A stretch of DNA of 36,729 nucleotides from an uncultured delta proteobacterium (lineage in GTDB: Bacteria; Desulfobacterota; Syntrophia; Syntrophales; Smithellaceae). The translations under genes were made by a program, and so were the position numbers. This document shows positions 16,955 to 24,780 of this stretch, piece by piece (within the stretch, counting starts at the first letter, position 1; every line of letters starts with the position of its first letter). Location: the NCBI GenBank assembly GCA_903907985.1, contig CAIVQG010000001.1:1-36729 (forward strand), written 5' to 3'. Under the pieces are notes generated by a model. It made no database searches and was not told where the DNA came from. It saw only the letters and a list, made by a program, of their open reading frames with translations.

Positions 16955-18049
16955 TTAGTTGAGCAATCCGGTCAATTTTTTTAAAGTCTGGTCGCCCATT
17001 TCGGCGGTGCCGACAAGAAGTTTCCCTTCCTGAAAAATATCCTGCGTCCGGTAACCGTCCTTTAATACCTCGGCAACTGCTTTTTCCACCAATTCCGCTT
17101 CCTGCGGCATAGCCATTGTATAGCGTAAAAGCAGTGCCACTGATAAAATTGTGGCCAGCGGATTGGCTATATTCTTCCCGGCAATATCAGGAGCTGAGCC
17201 GTGAATCGGCTCATATAAAGCCTTGTCTTTGCCCATACTGGCCGATGGCAGCATACCGATAGAGCCGGTAAGCATCGCCGCTTCGTCGCTTAAAATATCA
17301 CCGAACAAATTAGTTGTGACAATTACATCAAACTGCGCCGGATTGCGGATAAGCTGCATGGCACAGTTATCAACGTACATATGTTTCAGCGTCACATCGG
17401 GATAAGCGCAGCCGATTTCACTGACAACATTGCGCCAGAGTTCGGTACATTCCAGCACATTGGCCTTATCCACCGAAAGGAGATTCTTTTTGCGTTTTCG
17501 GGCAATTTCAAAGGCGCAAACGGCAATACGCGAGATTTCCTCCTCGGTGTAAACCATAGTGTTAGTGCCTTTGCGTTTACCGTTTTTCTCTATCGTTACT
17601 CCGCGCGGCTGGCCGAAATAAACATCCCCCGTTAATTCACGAACGATCATGATATCAATGCCGCGGACGACTTCTTTCTTCAGCGGTGAAGCATCCAGCA
17701 GTTCTTCAAAAACAACAACCGGCCGTAAATTTGCGTAGAGCCCGAGCTTTTCTCTTAAACCCAGCAGCGCTCTTTCCGGCCTGAACTTATATTCGAGTGC
17801 TTCCCATTTAGGGCCGCCGACAGCGCCCAGCAAAACGGCGTCGCTTTGCAGCGCCATCTCCAGACTTTGCCCGGGCAGCGGTTCACCGAAACGATCATAA
17901 GCGGCCCCGCCGATATAGCCTGCAGAAAGAACAAGACGAACTTTTGTTTTCTCGGCAATCAGCTTTAAAATCTTCAAGCTCTCCTGCATGATTTCCGTTC
18001 CTACGCCATCTCCGGCAAATACAGCTATATTAAAGGACTTCTTTTCCAT
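16955..18049 (-). CDS. leuB: 3-isopropylmalate dehydrogenase
   Basis: Oxidises and decarboxylates 3-isopropylmalate with NAD, the third committed step of leucine synthesis. The 364-residue length is typical. Motifs seen: GDGVGTEIM near the N-terminus, [10 protein letters not shown], the substrate-binding arginines in [36 protein letters not shown], the K-A-N motif (SVDKANVLE), and [19 protein letters not shown], with the metal-binding aspartates. GAGGAG precedes the ATG. It is the last gene of leuA-leuC-leuD-leuB, 34 bp after leuD. Confidence 0.97.
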   Translation of the reverse strand: MEKKSFNIAVFAGDGVGTEIMQESLKILKLIAEKTKVRLVLSAGYIGGAAYDRFGEPLPGQSLEMALQSDAVLLGAVGGPKWEALEYKFRPERALLGLREKLGLYANLRPVVVFEELLDASPLKKEVVRGIDIMIVRELTGDVYFGQPRGVTIEKNGKRKGTNTMVYTEEEISRIAVCAFEIARKRKKNLLSVDKANVLECTELWRNVVSEIGCAYPDVTLKHMYVDNCAMQLIRNPAQFDVIVTTNLFGDILSDEAAMLTGSIGMLPSASMGKDKALYEPIHGSAPDIAGKNIANPLATILSVALLLRYTMAMPQEAELVEKAVAEVLKDGYRTQDIFQEGKLLVGTAEMGDQTLKKLTGLLN

Positions 18050-18083
18050 TATCTCCTCATTTCTTAGGAGCCGTTCTCAGTAT

Positions 18084-18593
18084 TTATTTGACCAAATTAT
18101 TTTTGTTAAACGGCTTCGCAATATGTTTCATTAGACCGCCGGCGGCAATGAGTTGTTCCATGAACGGCGGGATGGGATTGATGCTGAATGTTAGATTACC
18201 GGTCAAAGTGGATATTTGACCCAGTGAACTGTCCAGGCAAATTTCTTCACCTTCGGCAATTGCTGTCCACAATTGAGCTGATTCAAAAATAGGCAATCCC
18301 ATGTTAAAAGAATTACGGTAGAAAATGCGGGCAAAACTTTTAGCGATAACGCAGGAAATGCCTGCAGCTTTGATGGCGATGGGTGCATGTTCGCGCGAAG
18401 AACCGCAGCCGAAATTTTCTCCCCCCAAAATTATATCTCCCGGTTTGATTTTACTGACAAATTCAGGATCAGCATCTTCCATGCAATGGGCTGCCAGTTC
18501 CCCGGGGTCCGACGTGTTCAAATATCGCGCCGGAATGATTGCATCGGTATCAATATTATCGCCGAATTTCCAGACTCTGCCTTGATAGATCAT
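18084..18593 (-). CDS. leuD: 3-isopropylmalate dehydratase small subunit
   Basis: The 169-residue swivelling subunit pairs with LeuC to isomerise 2- to 3-isopropylmalate. Seen: WKFGDNIDTDAIIPARYLN at the N-terminus and the substrate-recognition segment GGENFGCGSSREHAP (57-71). The short length and this motif form place it with the archaeal/deltaproteobacterial homoaconitase-like branch, shorter than E. coli LeuD (201). A ribosome site (GAAAGG) precedes the ATG by about 7 nt. Unlike the other leu genes it is separated from its upstream neighbour by 101 bp, most of it filled by the structured repeat at 18608-18681, which ends 14 nt before the start codon. Confidence 0.96.
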   Translation of the reverse strand: MIYQGRVWKFGDNIDTDAIIPARYLNTSDPGELAAHCMEDADPEFVSKIKPGDIILGGENFGCGSSREHAPIAIKAAGISCVIAKSFARIFYRNSFNMGLPIFESAQLWTAIAEGEEICLDSSLGQISTLTGNLTFSINPIPPFMEQLIAAGGLMKHIAKPFNKNNLVK

Positions 18594-18607
18594 TTTTTAA
18601 ACCTTTC

Positions 18608-18681
18608 TAATGAGACGCCAATTACGCAAGCAAAGCGCAGCGGAATTGGTCAGTCGAATTATCCCGCGGAAGCGGGGTATG
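18608..18681 (-). repeat. Structured repeat copy 1, in the leuC-leuD gap
   Basis: About 74 bp match the element at 21566-21646, with about six differences in the first 58 positions (shared core GCAAGCAAAGCGCAG, then GTCGAATTATCCCG). It contains two foldable parts: CCAATT...AATTGG flanking the core, and CCCGC-GGAA-GCGGG at 18663-18676. Copy 2 keeps the second hairpin but with a longer, differently sequenced stem. The end reading TCTCATTA on the transcribed strand is 14 nt from the leuD ATG. It could be a small mobile repeat or a mRNA control element. Confidence 0.8.
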
Positions 18682-18694
18682 TAACTTAAAAGTG

Positions 18695-19957
18695 CTATTC
18701 CAGTTCCTCAGGAGATGCAATTCTTCCCAAAACTGCCGAAGCAGCACAGATTGCGGGGTTAGCCAGATAAACTTCGCTTTTCGGATGTCCCATGCGGCCG
18801 ACGAAATTTCTGTTTGTCGTCGCAATAGCTCTTTCTCCTTCCGCTAAAATTCCCATATGGCCGCCTAAACAGGCTCCGCAGGAAGGTGGACTAATGATGG
18901 CGCCGGCAGAAAGAAATGTTTCCAGCAAACCTTCTTGCAATGCCATCCGGTAAATTGCCGGAGTAGCGGGAATGACAATCAAACGCACGTACGCTGCGGC
19001 TTTCCTGCCTGTCAAAATCCGGGCGGCAATTCTTAAATCTTCAATGCGGCCATTTGTACAGGAACCAATCAAAGATTGATCAATTTTTACATTGCCGGCC
19101 ACGCTGATACCTTTGACATTCGAAGGCAAATGGGGAAAAGCAACCTGCGGCTCAATTTTTCTGGCGTCAATTTCGATAACATCGCAATATTCTGCGTCCG
19201 CATCGGAGGAATAAAATGTGTATTTTCGTTTTGCTCTTTTTTCCACATATTCCCGGGTAATTTCATCCGGCGGGAAAATGCCGTTTTTTGCTCCTGCTTC
19301 AACAGCCATGTTGGCCATGGAGAGACGATCGGCCATAGATAATTTACTGATCGTTTCACCAGTAAATTCCATGGCCTTATAAAGAGCGCCATCTACGCCG
19401 ATACGTCCGATGATATTCAAAATCAAATCTTTACCGGAAACCCATTTTTGCAGAGAACCGGAAATAATAAATTTCATGGATTGGGGAACTTTAAACCAGA
19501 GCTCTCCCGTGAGCATTGCCGCCGCGAGATCGGTGCTTCCGACTCCCGTGGCAAATGCGCCCAGGCCTCCATAGGTGCAAGTATGACTGTCCGCACCGAT
19601 AACCAGATCACCGGGTAATACAATGCCCGCTTCCGGCAACAGGGCGTGCTCAACCCCCACATTGCCGCCTTCATAAAAGTGAGTCAGGTTCTGCTCCAGA
19701 GCAAACTCACGAACGAATTTACATTGCATAGCCGAGTTGATATCTTTGTTCGGCGTAAAATGATCCAGCACGAGGGCAATCTTGTCTTTATCAAAAACTT
19801 TCCGGCCTTCAGCTTTGCGGAATTCCTTTATTGCTATGGGCGCTGTTATGTCATTACCCAGAGCAATATCCACCCGCGCATTGATCAGTTGGCCCGGATG
19901 AATATTCGGTAGATCAGTATGCGCCATTAATATTTTTTCAGTGATTGTATGTCCCAT
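18695..19957 (-). CDS. leuC: 3-isopropylmalate dehydratase large subunit
   Basis: The 420-residue [4Fe-4S] subunit of isopropylmalate isomerase. Cluster cysteines are C300 (GSCTNGR), C360 and C363 ([10 protein letters not shown]), as in the aconitase superfamily. Other matches are [10 protein letters not shown]-like text at 61-69, [23 protein letters not shown] and [11 protein letters not shown] near the C-terminus. The length is that of the archaeal-type LeuC (about 420), shorter than E. coli LeuC (466), in line with the short LeuD. AGGAGA precedes the ATG. It starts 51 bp after leuA ends. Confidence 0.97.
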   Translation of the reverse strand: MGHTITEKILMAHTDLPNIHPGQLINARVDIALGNDITAPIAIKEFRKAEGRKVFDKDKIALVLDHFTPNKDINSAMQCKFVREFALEQNLTHFYEGGNVGVEHALLPEAGIVLPGDLVIGADSHTCTYGGLGAFATGVGSTDLAAAMLTGELWFKVPQSMKFIISGSLQKWVSGKDLILNIIGRIGVDGALYKAMEFTGETISKLSMADRLSMANMAVEAGAKNGIFPPDEITREYVEKRAKRKYTFYSSDADAEYCDVIEIDARKIEPQVAFPHLPSNVKGISVAGNVKIDQSLIGSCTNGRIEDLRIAARILTGRKAAAYVRLIVIPATPAIYRMALQEGLLETFLSAGAIISPPSCGACLGGHMGILAEGERAIATTNRNFVGRMGHPKSEVYLANPAICAASAVLGRIASPEELE

Positions 19958-20008
19958 TTTTTCTCCTAGCGATAAGAATGAAAATTATGCTTATCTTATT
20001 TCCGGCGG

Positions 20009-21553
20009 TTATTCAACTTTAACCTTTTTCACGTTTTCCTTGAGAAATTCAAGACGGTTAAGAGCATTGATATAAGCTTTTGCCGAAGCAACTATAACAT
20101 CCGGATGAGCGCCGCGGCCAATTACAGAATATCCGTCATATTTCAGTTGTACGTTAACCTCGCCTTGGGCATCACTGCCGCCGGTTATCGCGTTTACCGC
20201 ATATTTCAATAAAGGATAATTGGTTTTAGTAATGTTCCGAATCGCGGCAAACGTAGCGTCCACCGGGCCGTTGCCAAATCCGGCCTCACGGATTATTTCC
20301 TTGTCCACCTGCATTTCCATAGTAGCCGAAGGAATCGCAACATTGCCACTGACAACATTTAAGTAAACCAGAGCATATTTATCTTTGCCGCGGTAAACCT
20401 CTTCGTAAAGAATCGCTTCCAGATCCTCATCATAAATATCCTTCTTTTTATCAGCCAGATCTTTAACTTTTGCGGCTATTATATTTAATTGATCCTCAGT
20501 CAGGCTATAACCCATTTTTTTATAATGCTGCGAAATTGCATTGCGTCCGGAATGTTTGCCCATCACTATATGGGTTTCGGTTATGCCAACCGATTGCGGT
20601 GTCATAATTTCATAGGTACTTTTTTCCTTAATCAAGCCATCCTGATGAATGCCGGATTCATGGGCAAACGCATTGGCGCCGACAATGGCTTTATTCGGCT
20701 GCACCGGAATGCCGGTGACCTGAGTCAAAAGCCTTGATGATTTAAATATCTGCTCGGTTTTAATTTTAGTATGCAAACCAAAAAGGTCTTTACGGGTATT
20801 GAGCGCCATAACGACTTCTTCCATGGCCGTATTGCCGGCGCGCTCACCGATGCCGTTGATGGTGCACTCTACCTGCCGGGCACCGTTTTTTACGGCGGCC
20901 AGCGAATTGGCCACAGCCAATCCCAGATCGTTGTGACAATGGACAGAGATAATTGTGTTACCTATATTTTTCACCTGAGCGAATAGATAAGCGATCAAAT
21001 TGCCGTATTCTTCGGGAATGGCATAGCCGACGGTATCGGGAATGTTTACCGTACTTGCACCGGCTGCAATCACGGCAGAAACCATCTCTACAAGATAGTC
21101 TTTATCGGTGCGCGTGGCATCCATTGCCGAAAATTCGACATTATCCGTATAAGCACGTGCCTGCGAGACTGCAGCTATTGCATCCTCCAGCACCTGCCCG
21201 CGCGTTTTTTTCAGCTGATATTTTAAATGGATATCCGACGAGGAGATAAAAGTATGAATGCGCGGCTGGGCGGCATTTTTAATGGCCTGCCAGGCGCGAT
21301 CAATATCAGTCTTGTTGGCCCTCGCCAGGGCCGCAATCTGACATTTCTTTATTTCCTTCGCAATTCGCTTGACAGCATTAAAATCCCCTTCGGATGCTAT
21401 CGGAAACCCCGCCTCAATTATATCAACACCCAGGTTTTCCAATTGTTTGGCGATAATTAGTTTTTCTTCTGTGTTCATACTCGCGCCGGGTGATTGTTCA
21501 CCATCTCTGAGAGTCGTGTCAAAGATGTAAATTCGATTTTTGTCCTTCTGCAT
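20009..21553 (-). CDS. leuA: 2-isopropylmalate synthase
   Basis: Condenses acetyl-CoA with 2-oxoisovalerate, the entry step to leucine. The 514 residues contain [16 protein letters not shown] (R16 and D17 in the active site), the metal ligands H205 and H207 in [26 protein letters not shown], and ESGIHQDG. The C-terminal LeuA allosteric domain (about 390-510) binds leucine for feedback inhibition in homologues and includes NGPVDATF and [12 protein letters not shown]. First structural gene of the operon, with AAAGGAGATTAAT before the ATG. The 5' region carries a leader peptide, a factor-independent terminator and a structured repeat, described separately, so control by transcription attenuation is likely in addition to enzyme feedback. 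Confidence 0.97.
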   Translation of the reverse strand: MQKDKNRIYIFDTTLRDGEQSPGASMNTEEKLIIAKQLENLGVDIIEAGFPIASEGDFNAVKRIAKEIKKCQIAALARANKTDIDRAWQAIKNAAQPRIHTFISSSDIHLKYQLKKTRGQVLEDAIAAVSQARAYTDNVEFSAMDATRTDKDYLVEMVSAVIAAGASTVNIPDTVGYAIPEEYGNLIAYLFAQVKNIGNTIISVHCHNDLGLAVANSLAAVKNGARQVECTINGIGERAGNTAMEEVVMALNTRKDLFGLHTKIKTEQIFKSSRLLTQVTGIPVQPNKAIVGANAFAHESGIHQDGLIKEKSTYEIMTPQSVGITETHIVMGKHSGRNAISQHYKKMGYSLTEDQLNIIAAKVKDLADKKKDIYDEDLEAILYEEVYRGKDKYALVYLNVVSGNVAIPSATMEMQVDKEIIREAGFGNGPVDATFAAIRNITKTNYPLLKYAVNAITGGSDAQGEVNVQLKYDGYSVIGRGAHPDVIVASAKAYINALNRLEFLKENVKKVKVE

Positions 21554-21565
21554 ATTAATCTCCTT

Positions 21566-21646
21566 TAATGAGACTCCAATTCTGCAAGCAAAGCGCAGTG
21601 GAATCGGTTAGTCGAATTATCCCGTAAGCAGAGCTTATCGGGTATG
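21566..21646 (-). repeat. Structured repeat copy 2, in the leuA 5' UTR
   Basis: This is the second copy of the element at 18608-18681. The shared part runs from TAATGAGAC through GTCGAATTATCCCG. The distal hairpin here is CCCGTAAGC-AGA-GCTTATCGGG with one bulged T; copy 1 has CCCGC-GGAA-GCGGG. The stem is kept although its sequence and length changed, which hints at selection for structure. It lies downstream of the attenuator-like terminator, and its end is 12 nt from the leuA ATG, almost the same position as copy 1 relative to leuD. Confidence 0.8.
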
Positions 21647-21669
21647 GTGCCTCCAGTTTCCCAAAATAA

Positions 21670-21701
21670 AAAGGCCGTGGGTTTTGCCACCCACGGCCTT
21701 T
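21670..21701 (-). terminator. Intrinsic terminator before leuA, probable attenuator
   Basis: A perfect 13-bp stem (AAAGGCCGTGGGT / ACCCACGGCCTTT, loop 21683-21688) is followed on the minus strand by TTATTTT, so transcripts from the leu promoter would stop here before leuA. A competing hairpin, TTTCAGGT (21736-21743) with ACCTGAAA (21699-21706), uses the base of the terminator stem. CCAAGGCC (21757-21764), inside the leader peptide, could pair 7 of 8 with GGCCGTGG of the terminator's 5' arm. The stem also ends in a short A/T run on the plus strand, but no plus-strand gene leads into it. Confidence 0.85.
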
Positions 21702-21726
21702 CAGGTAATCTGTTATTGCTGGGATG

Positions 21727-21846
21727 TTACAGGTAACCTGAAAACGATGGGCGTTGGGCCTTGGCTAAAAGGCACAACAGAGCGAAACCCGGCAGCAGGG
21801 GTAGTATATTAATTGCTATAATCAGATCTCTTTGCGCACTAAACAT
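21727..21846 (-). CDS. Leucine-rich leader peptide of the leu operon
   Basis: The ORF encodes 39 residues. Nine are leucine, with clustered Leu codons (CTG CTG, CTG TTG, CTT TTA) at 17-18, 23-24 and 26-27, including less common CTA, CTT and TTA codons. Four isoleucines precede them. Its stop is 26 nt upstream of the terminator stem. The layout (promoter, leader ORF, terminator, leuA) is that of classical leucine attenuation: ribosomes stalling at Leu codons when charged tRNA-Leu is low would favour an alternative RNA fold. Weak point: no good Shine-Dalgarno precedes the ATG. It could also be a small hydrophobic peptide unrelated to control, but the position makes that less likely. Confidence 0.6.
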   Translation of the reverse strand: MFSAQRDLIIAINILPLLPGFALLCLLAKAQRPSFSGYL

Positions 21847-21882
21847 CGTTTTTCGGGAACCATTTCTTAAATTTGATGTAAG

Positions 21883-21911
21883 ACACTAAATCATCTCGAA
21901 ATTTTTGTCAA
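21883..21911 (-). promoter_or_regulatory. Probable sigma-70-type promoter of the leu leader
   Basis: On the minus strand a perfect TTGACA (-35, 21906-21911) is followed after 17 nt by TAGTGT (21883-21888), a weak -10. A shifted reading, TTTAGT at 15 nt, matches the -10 better but has short spacing. Transcription would begin near 21876, about 30 nt before the leader peptide ATG. Confidence 0.5.
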
Positions 21912-22051
21912 AGTATTTTTATTTTCAGGGATATTGATATCTCCAATGCAATAACGATTATCACTTTTTGCTGTCACCTAATTTGGGCAACAGTTTCTGT
22001 GCCCAATAATTATGTTTTGCTGCATTATTTTTCATCGCAGTCATCATAAAA

Positions 22052-22078
22052 AAAGGGGAGCGTCGGGCGCTCCCCTTT
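22052..22078 (-). terminator. Intrinsic terminator after the spy-like gene
   Basis: AAAGGGGAGCG (22052-22062) pairs with CGCTCCCCTTT (22068-22078) over a 5-nt loop. On the minus strand the stem is followed by four further T residues after its TTT. It lies 25 bp past the stop of the spy-like gene and should end that transcript. The 140 bp between here and the leu promoter hold no gene; an inverted repeat TTGGGCA/TGCCCAA (21983-22006) is the only structure I see. Confidence 0.88.
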
Positions 22079-22102
22079 CATGAGGGTGGAAAAGGATTAT
22101 TA

Positions 22103-22609
22103 TTAGTAGCAGATTCCCGGCCCGCCTGCGCCATGCCCTCTCATACCCCCGCGGGGACCAAAGCCCATGCCCCTGCCCCAGCCGGAGTTAGCCAGTTTTT
22201 CCTGCTGCTCGGGTGTAAGCAATTTACGAATTTCTAATTTTTGCGCGGTTGCCTTATCTTCCAATTGATCACGCAGTGCCCTTACTTCCTTTTGCAAGGC
22301 AAGAATCTTATCCTTATCAGGATTTACTTGCAACCACATCCTGCGCAGCTCTACAGATTTATCGAACATCTTTTCTCTGACCGGTCTTATTTCTTTCTGG
22401 TGGTCAAGCTGCAGAGCTTCAATTTTTGTTTTCTGTTCAGCCGAAAGATTTAACTTTGCCCATGCTGCATCACGATGATAACCGGGACCATTGCCCGGCC
22501 CCATACCTTCGCCAGGTCCTCTGCCGGAACCGGGGCCAAAAGCGAATACCGGTACGCTCAAAATCATGCCAATCGCAACCGTAATCAATGTCAATGTTAA
22601 CTTTTTCAT
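22103..22609 (-). CDS. Spy/CpxP/ZraP-like periplasmic chaperone
   Basis: The 168-residue product has a signal peptide ending at VFAFG (about 23). A Gly/Pro-rich stretch follows, then a helical core with LNLSAEQKTKIEALQ and LLTPEQQEKL, the two L-T/S-x-x-Q motifs of the Spy/CpxP/ZraP family. The tail is rich in Gly, Met, Arg and His and ends GICY. Homologues are periplasmic, assemble as helical cradles or rings, bind unfolded proteins and, in ZraP, zinc. Neighbours make the case for ZraP: a sensor kinase and a sigma-54 activator are divergent from it, and a sigma-54 promoter lies upstream. AAAGGAGATTAAT before the ATG is nearly identical to the site of the preceding small ORF and of leuA. Confidence 0.88.
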   Translation of the reverse strand: MKKLTLTLITVAIGMILSVPVFAFGPGSGRGPGEGMGPGNGPGYHRDAAWAKLNLSAEQKTKIEALQLDHQKEIRPVREKMFDKSVELRRMWLQVNPDKDKILALQKEVRALRDQLEDKATAQKLEIRKLLTPEQQEKLANSGWGRGMGFGPRGGMRGHGAGGPGICY

Positions 22610-22621
22610 AATTAATCTCCT

Positions 22622-22807
22622 TTAAATCAAATTTTCTTGCGTGTAAATTACATCAGCAGTATTTTTGTTTATTAATTTGCCTAATCTGGAAGCCAGACAT
22701 GCAACCGTGATATATTCCAATATCAATTTCTTAGAAATATACGGATAGTATCTAACCAATAGCAGGCTAAACACGATGCTCATCAATGTCACGGTTAAAT
22801 TTTTCAT
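22622..22807 (-). CDS. Small membrane or exported ORF, possible relic of a Spy paralogue
   Basis: This 61-residue ORF has a strong ribosome site (AAAGGAGATTAATA) and a hydrophobic N-terminus (MKNLTVTLMSIVFSLLL). Its first about 15 codons and ribosome site closely copy those of the downstream spy-like gene (MKKLTLTLITVAIGMIL), yet after residue 17 the two share nothing recognisable and no LTxxQ motif is present. I infer a duplicated 5' end followed by decay or replacement. Its stop codon TAA merges into the ribosome site of the spy-like gene, so translation of the two could be coupled. It is the first ORF behind the sigma-54 promoter. No function can be given; it may act mainly as a leader. 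Confidence 0.5.
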   Translation of the reverse strand: MKNLTVTLMSIVFSLLLVRYYPYISKKLILEYITVACLASRLGKLINKNTADVIYTQENLI

Positions 22808-22857
22808 TATTAATCTCCTTTCGGGCGTTCCATATAACGTAAGTTGCTTTGATATAG

Positions 22858-22873
22858 AGCAAAGGCTATGCCA
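22858..22873 (-). promoter_or_regulatory. Sigma-54 (RpoN) -24/-12 promoter
   Basis: The minus strand reads TGGCATAGCCTTTGCT, which fits TGGCAY-N5-TTGCW at every conserved position, including the GG and GC pairs in correct phase. Start of transcription is expected near 22847, about 40 nt before the small ORF's ATG at 22807. The divergent regulator encoded at 24781 has the GAFTGA loop needed to activate such promoters. Confidence 0.85.
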
Positions 22874-22959
22874 TTTACAAAAAAGTCAATTAACATATAG
22901 ATAATATTAGAGATATCTTTCATATACCAAATTATCATTTGTATTTTTTCCAGATAAGC

Positions 22960-23007
22960 GGATAATATGTATCCACACGAAGGTATCCAGATGGATAAAT
23001 AGTATCC
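22960..23007. promoter_or_regulatory. Candidate enhancer sites (UAS) for the sigma-54 activator
   Basis: Two dyads of the same form, GGATA-N5-TATCC, occur at 22960-22974 and 22993-23007, exactly 33 bp apart (about three helical turns). An extra TATCC at 22984-22988 makes a further palindrome, TATCCAGATGGATA (22984-22997). Their centres lie about 120 and 153 bp upstream of the predicted sigma-54 start, the usual distance for enhancer-binding proteins. They also lie about 50-90 bp before the kinase ATG, so could autoregulate the divergent operon. Confidence 0.7.
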
Positions 23008-23056
23008 AGAAACGGCTCAGCAAATTTTTTATCATGCAGCAACCGGAGAATCAGTT

Positions 23057-24775
23057 ATGCAGGCAAAAGCCAAAAAAAAGTTCCGCTTTGATATTTCAAT
23101 TTGGGTAGCAATAAGCGCTATTGCCGTATTAGCCATGATTTCTGCCGTGATGACCTTAACTCACTTCCAGCGGCAAAAGGAACAGGCAGTCGAGTTGCTG
23201 ACAGAAAAAGGAGCCACACTGATCAGATCATTTGAGGCAGGTTTACGCAGTCAAGCCGTAAAAGGCGCGGATATCTTTAAGGTACAAAAACTGCTGATGG
23301 AAACAGCGCAGCAGCCCGATATTGACTACATTGTTATTACCGACAACAAGGGCAAAATAATCGCTGACAGTGATCCTTCCATGGCCAGTCAGCAATACGG
23401 CCTTGATTTGGATACCGGGAAAATTGCCTTAAGCAAAGACACAAAATGGCGACAGGCGACAAACCCCGAAGGCGCCGGCACCTTTGAAGTTTATCGCGGC
23501 TTCTTCCCGCAGGAAAGAAATAACGAAAGACAAATTGCACCATCAAATCCAAAAAGCAACAATATGATTATTTACGTCGGCTTTAACATGGCTATGATTG
23601 AAAAGGCCGGCAAGGAAGATACTCGAAACACCATCATCATTGCTCTGATCCTTTTATTAATCGGCTCCTCGGCCATTGTTTCACTATTTCTCGCGCAGGC
23701 CTACAGGACAGCGCGCACTTCGCTTTCCCGCATTACTGCTTTTTCCGAAGCACTGGTTAAAAATATGCCCATCGGTCTTATAGCGCTCGATGAGAGTGGC
23801 AATATTGCCACTTGTAATGAAAAGGCCGATGCCATCTTGAATATATCCTGCAGCAATGCCGAAGGCAAACAAATGGATTCAATAATGCCTGCGCCTCTGC
23901 AAAGAATATTTACTGAACTTTCCGCACGGGACGGCCTGGTAGAAGAAGATTTGCAAATTATTTCCGGGCAGAAGGAAAGCAAAACACTGGAAATTGTCGC
24001 GGCAGGACTTACCGACAATGGAATTTCCACTGGAAAAATAATGCTGCTGCGTGATGTCACAGCGCTGCGGCAATTGGAGAGCGAAGTGGCGAAGAGCCGT
24101 CATTTAACTTCCATCGCTAGCTTGGCGGCTGGCGTTGCCCATGAGATTCGCAATCCGCTAAGCTCCATCAAAGGCTTTGCCGTGTATTTTAGGGAACGCT
24201 TTTCCGGGAATATTGAAGACCAGCAAACGGCAGACACCATGATCGCCGAAGTAGAACGCCTCAATCGTGTAATCAGCCAGTTGATTGAGTTCGCGCGGCC
24301 ATTGGAGTTGAAGCCGGAAAAAACATATTTCCCCGATTTAATCCAACACACACTAAGCTTGATTGCGGCCGAAGCAAAAAAGAATCATGTCACTATTACT
24401 ACAGATACTGCATTTGATTTGCCGCTAACCGAAGTTGATCCCGACAAAGTCAAACAGGTGCTGCTAAATATTTTTCTCAACTCGCTTACGGCAATGAAAA
24501 ATGGCGGTAATCTGGCAATCAAGCTTGTGACCCAAAAAGATAAGCTGGTCACCATTATTTCCGATACCGGCACAGGAATCGAGAAAATGGATTTGCCGCG
24601 CATCTACGATCCCTATTTTACTTCGAAGCCCGCAGGAACAGGCCTGGGGCTGGCAGTCGTTCAGAAGATAATGGAAGCGCACGGCGGAACGATTAATATG
24701 GAAAGTGATCTCAGCCAGGGGACTACGGTATCACTGCAATTCCCGCTTACACCTGCTGACAAAAAGGATATATAA
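23057..24775 (+). CDS. Membrane sensor histidine kinase, ZraS-like
   Basis: This 572-residue kinase has two membrane helices (about 13-35 and 191-213) enclosing a periplasmic sensor domain of about 155 residues. A linker and PAS domain (about 228-340) follow. The HisKA helix has H362 in VAHEIRNPLSSIKGF, and the HATPase domain has N475 in NIFLNSL, DTGTGI at 503-508, and GTGLGLAVV. The layout and the neighbouring sigma-54 regulator and Spy-like gene match ZraS, which responds to zinc and envelope stress in enterobacteria; the ligand here is not established. CCGGAG precedes the ATG. Five nucleotides separate it from the regulator gene, so both are one transcript. Confidence 0.92.
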   Translation: MQAKAKKKFRFDISIWVAISAIAVLAMISAVMTLTHFQRQKEQAVELLTEKGATLIRSFEAGLRSQAVKGADIFKVQKLLMETAQQPDIDYIVITDNKGKIIADSDPSMASQQYGLDLDTGKIALSKDTKWRQATNPEGAGTFEVYRGFFPQERNNERQIAPSNPKSNNMIIYVGFNMAMIEKAGKEDTRNTIIIALILLLIGSSAIVSLFLAQAYRTARTSLSRITAFSEALVKNMPIGLIALDESGNIATCNEKADAILNISCSNAEGKQMDSIMPAPLQRIFTELSARDGLVEEDLQIISGQKESKTLEIVAAGLTDNGISTGKIMLLRDVTALRQLESEVAKSRHLTSIASLAAGVAHEIRNPLSSIKGFAVYFRERFSGNIEDQQTADTMIAEVERLNRVISQLIEFARPLELKPEKTYFPDLIQHTLSLIAAEAKKNHVTITTDTAFDLPLTEVDPDKVKQVLLNIFLNSLTAMKNGGNLAIKLVTQKDKLVTIISDTGTGIEKMDLPRIYDPYFTSKPAGTGLGLAVVQKIMEAHGGTINMESDLSQGTTVSLQFPLTPADKKDI

Positions 24776-24780
24776 ATGAA

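Noticed and set aside
21983-22006. Inverted repeat TTGGGCA/TGCCCAA with a 10-nt loop
   Set aside because: It lacks a T run on either strand and lies between two explained units; it could be an operator, but one dyad without a second copy is not enough.
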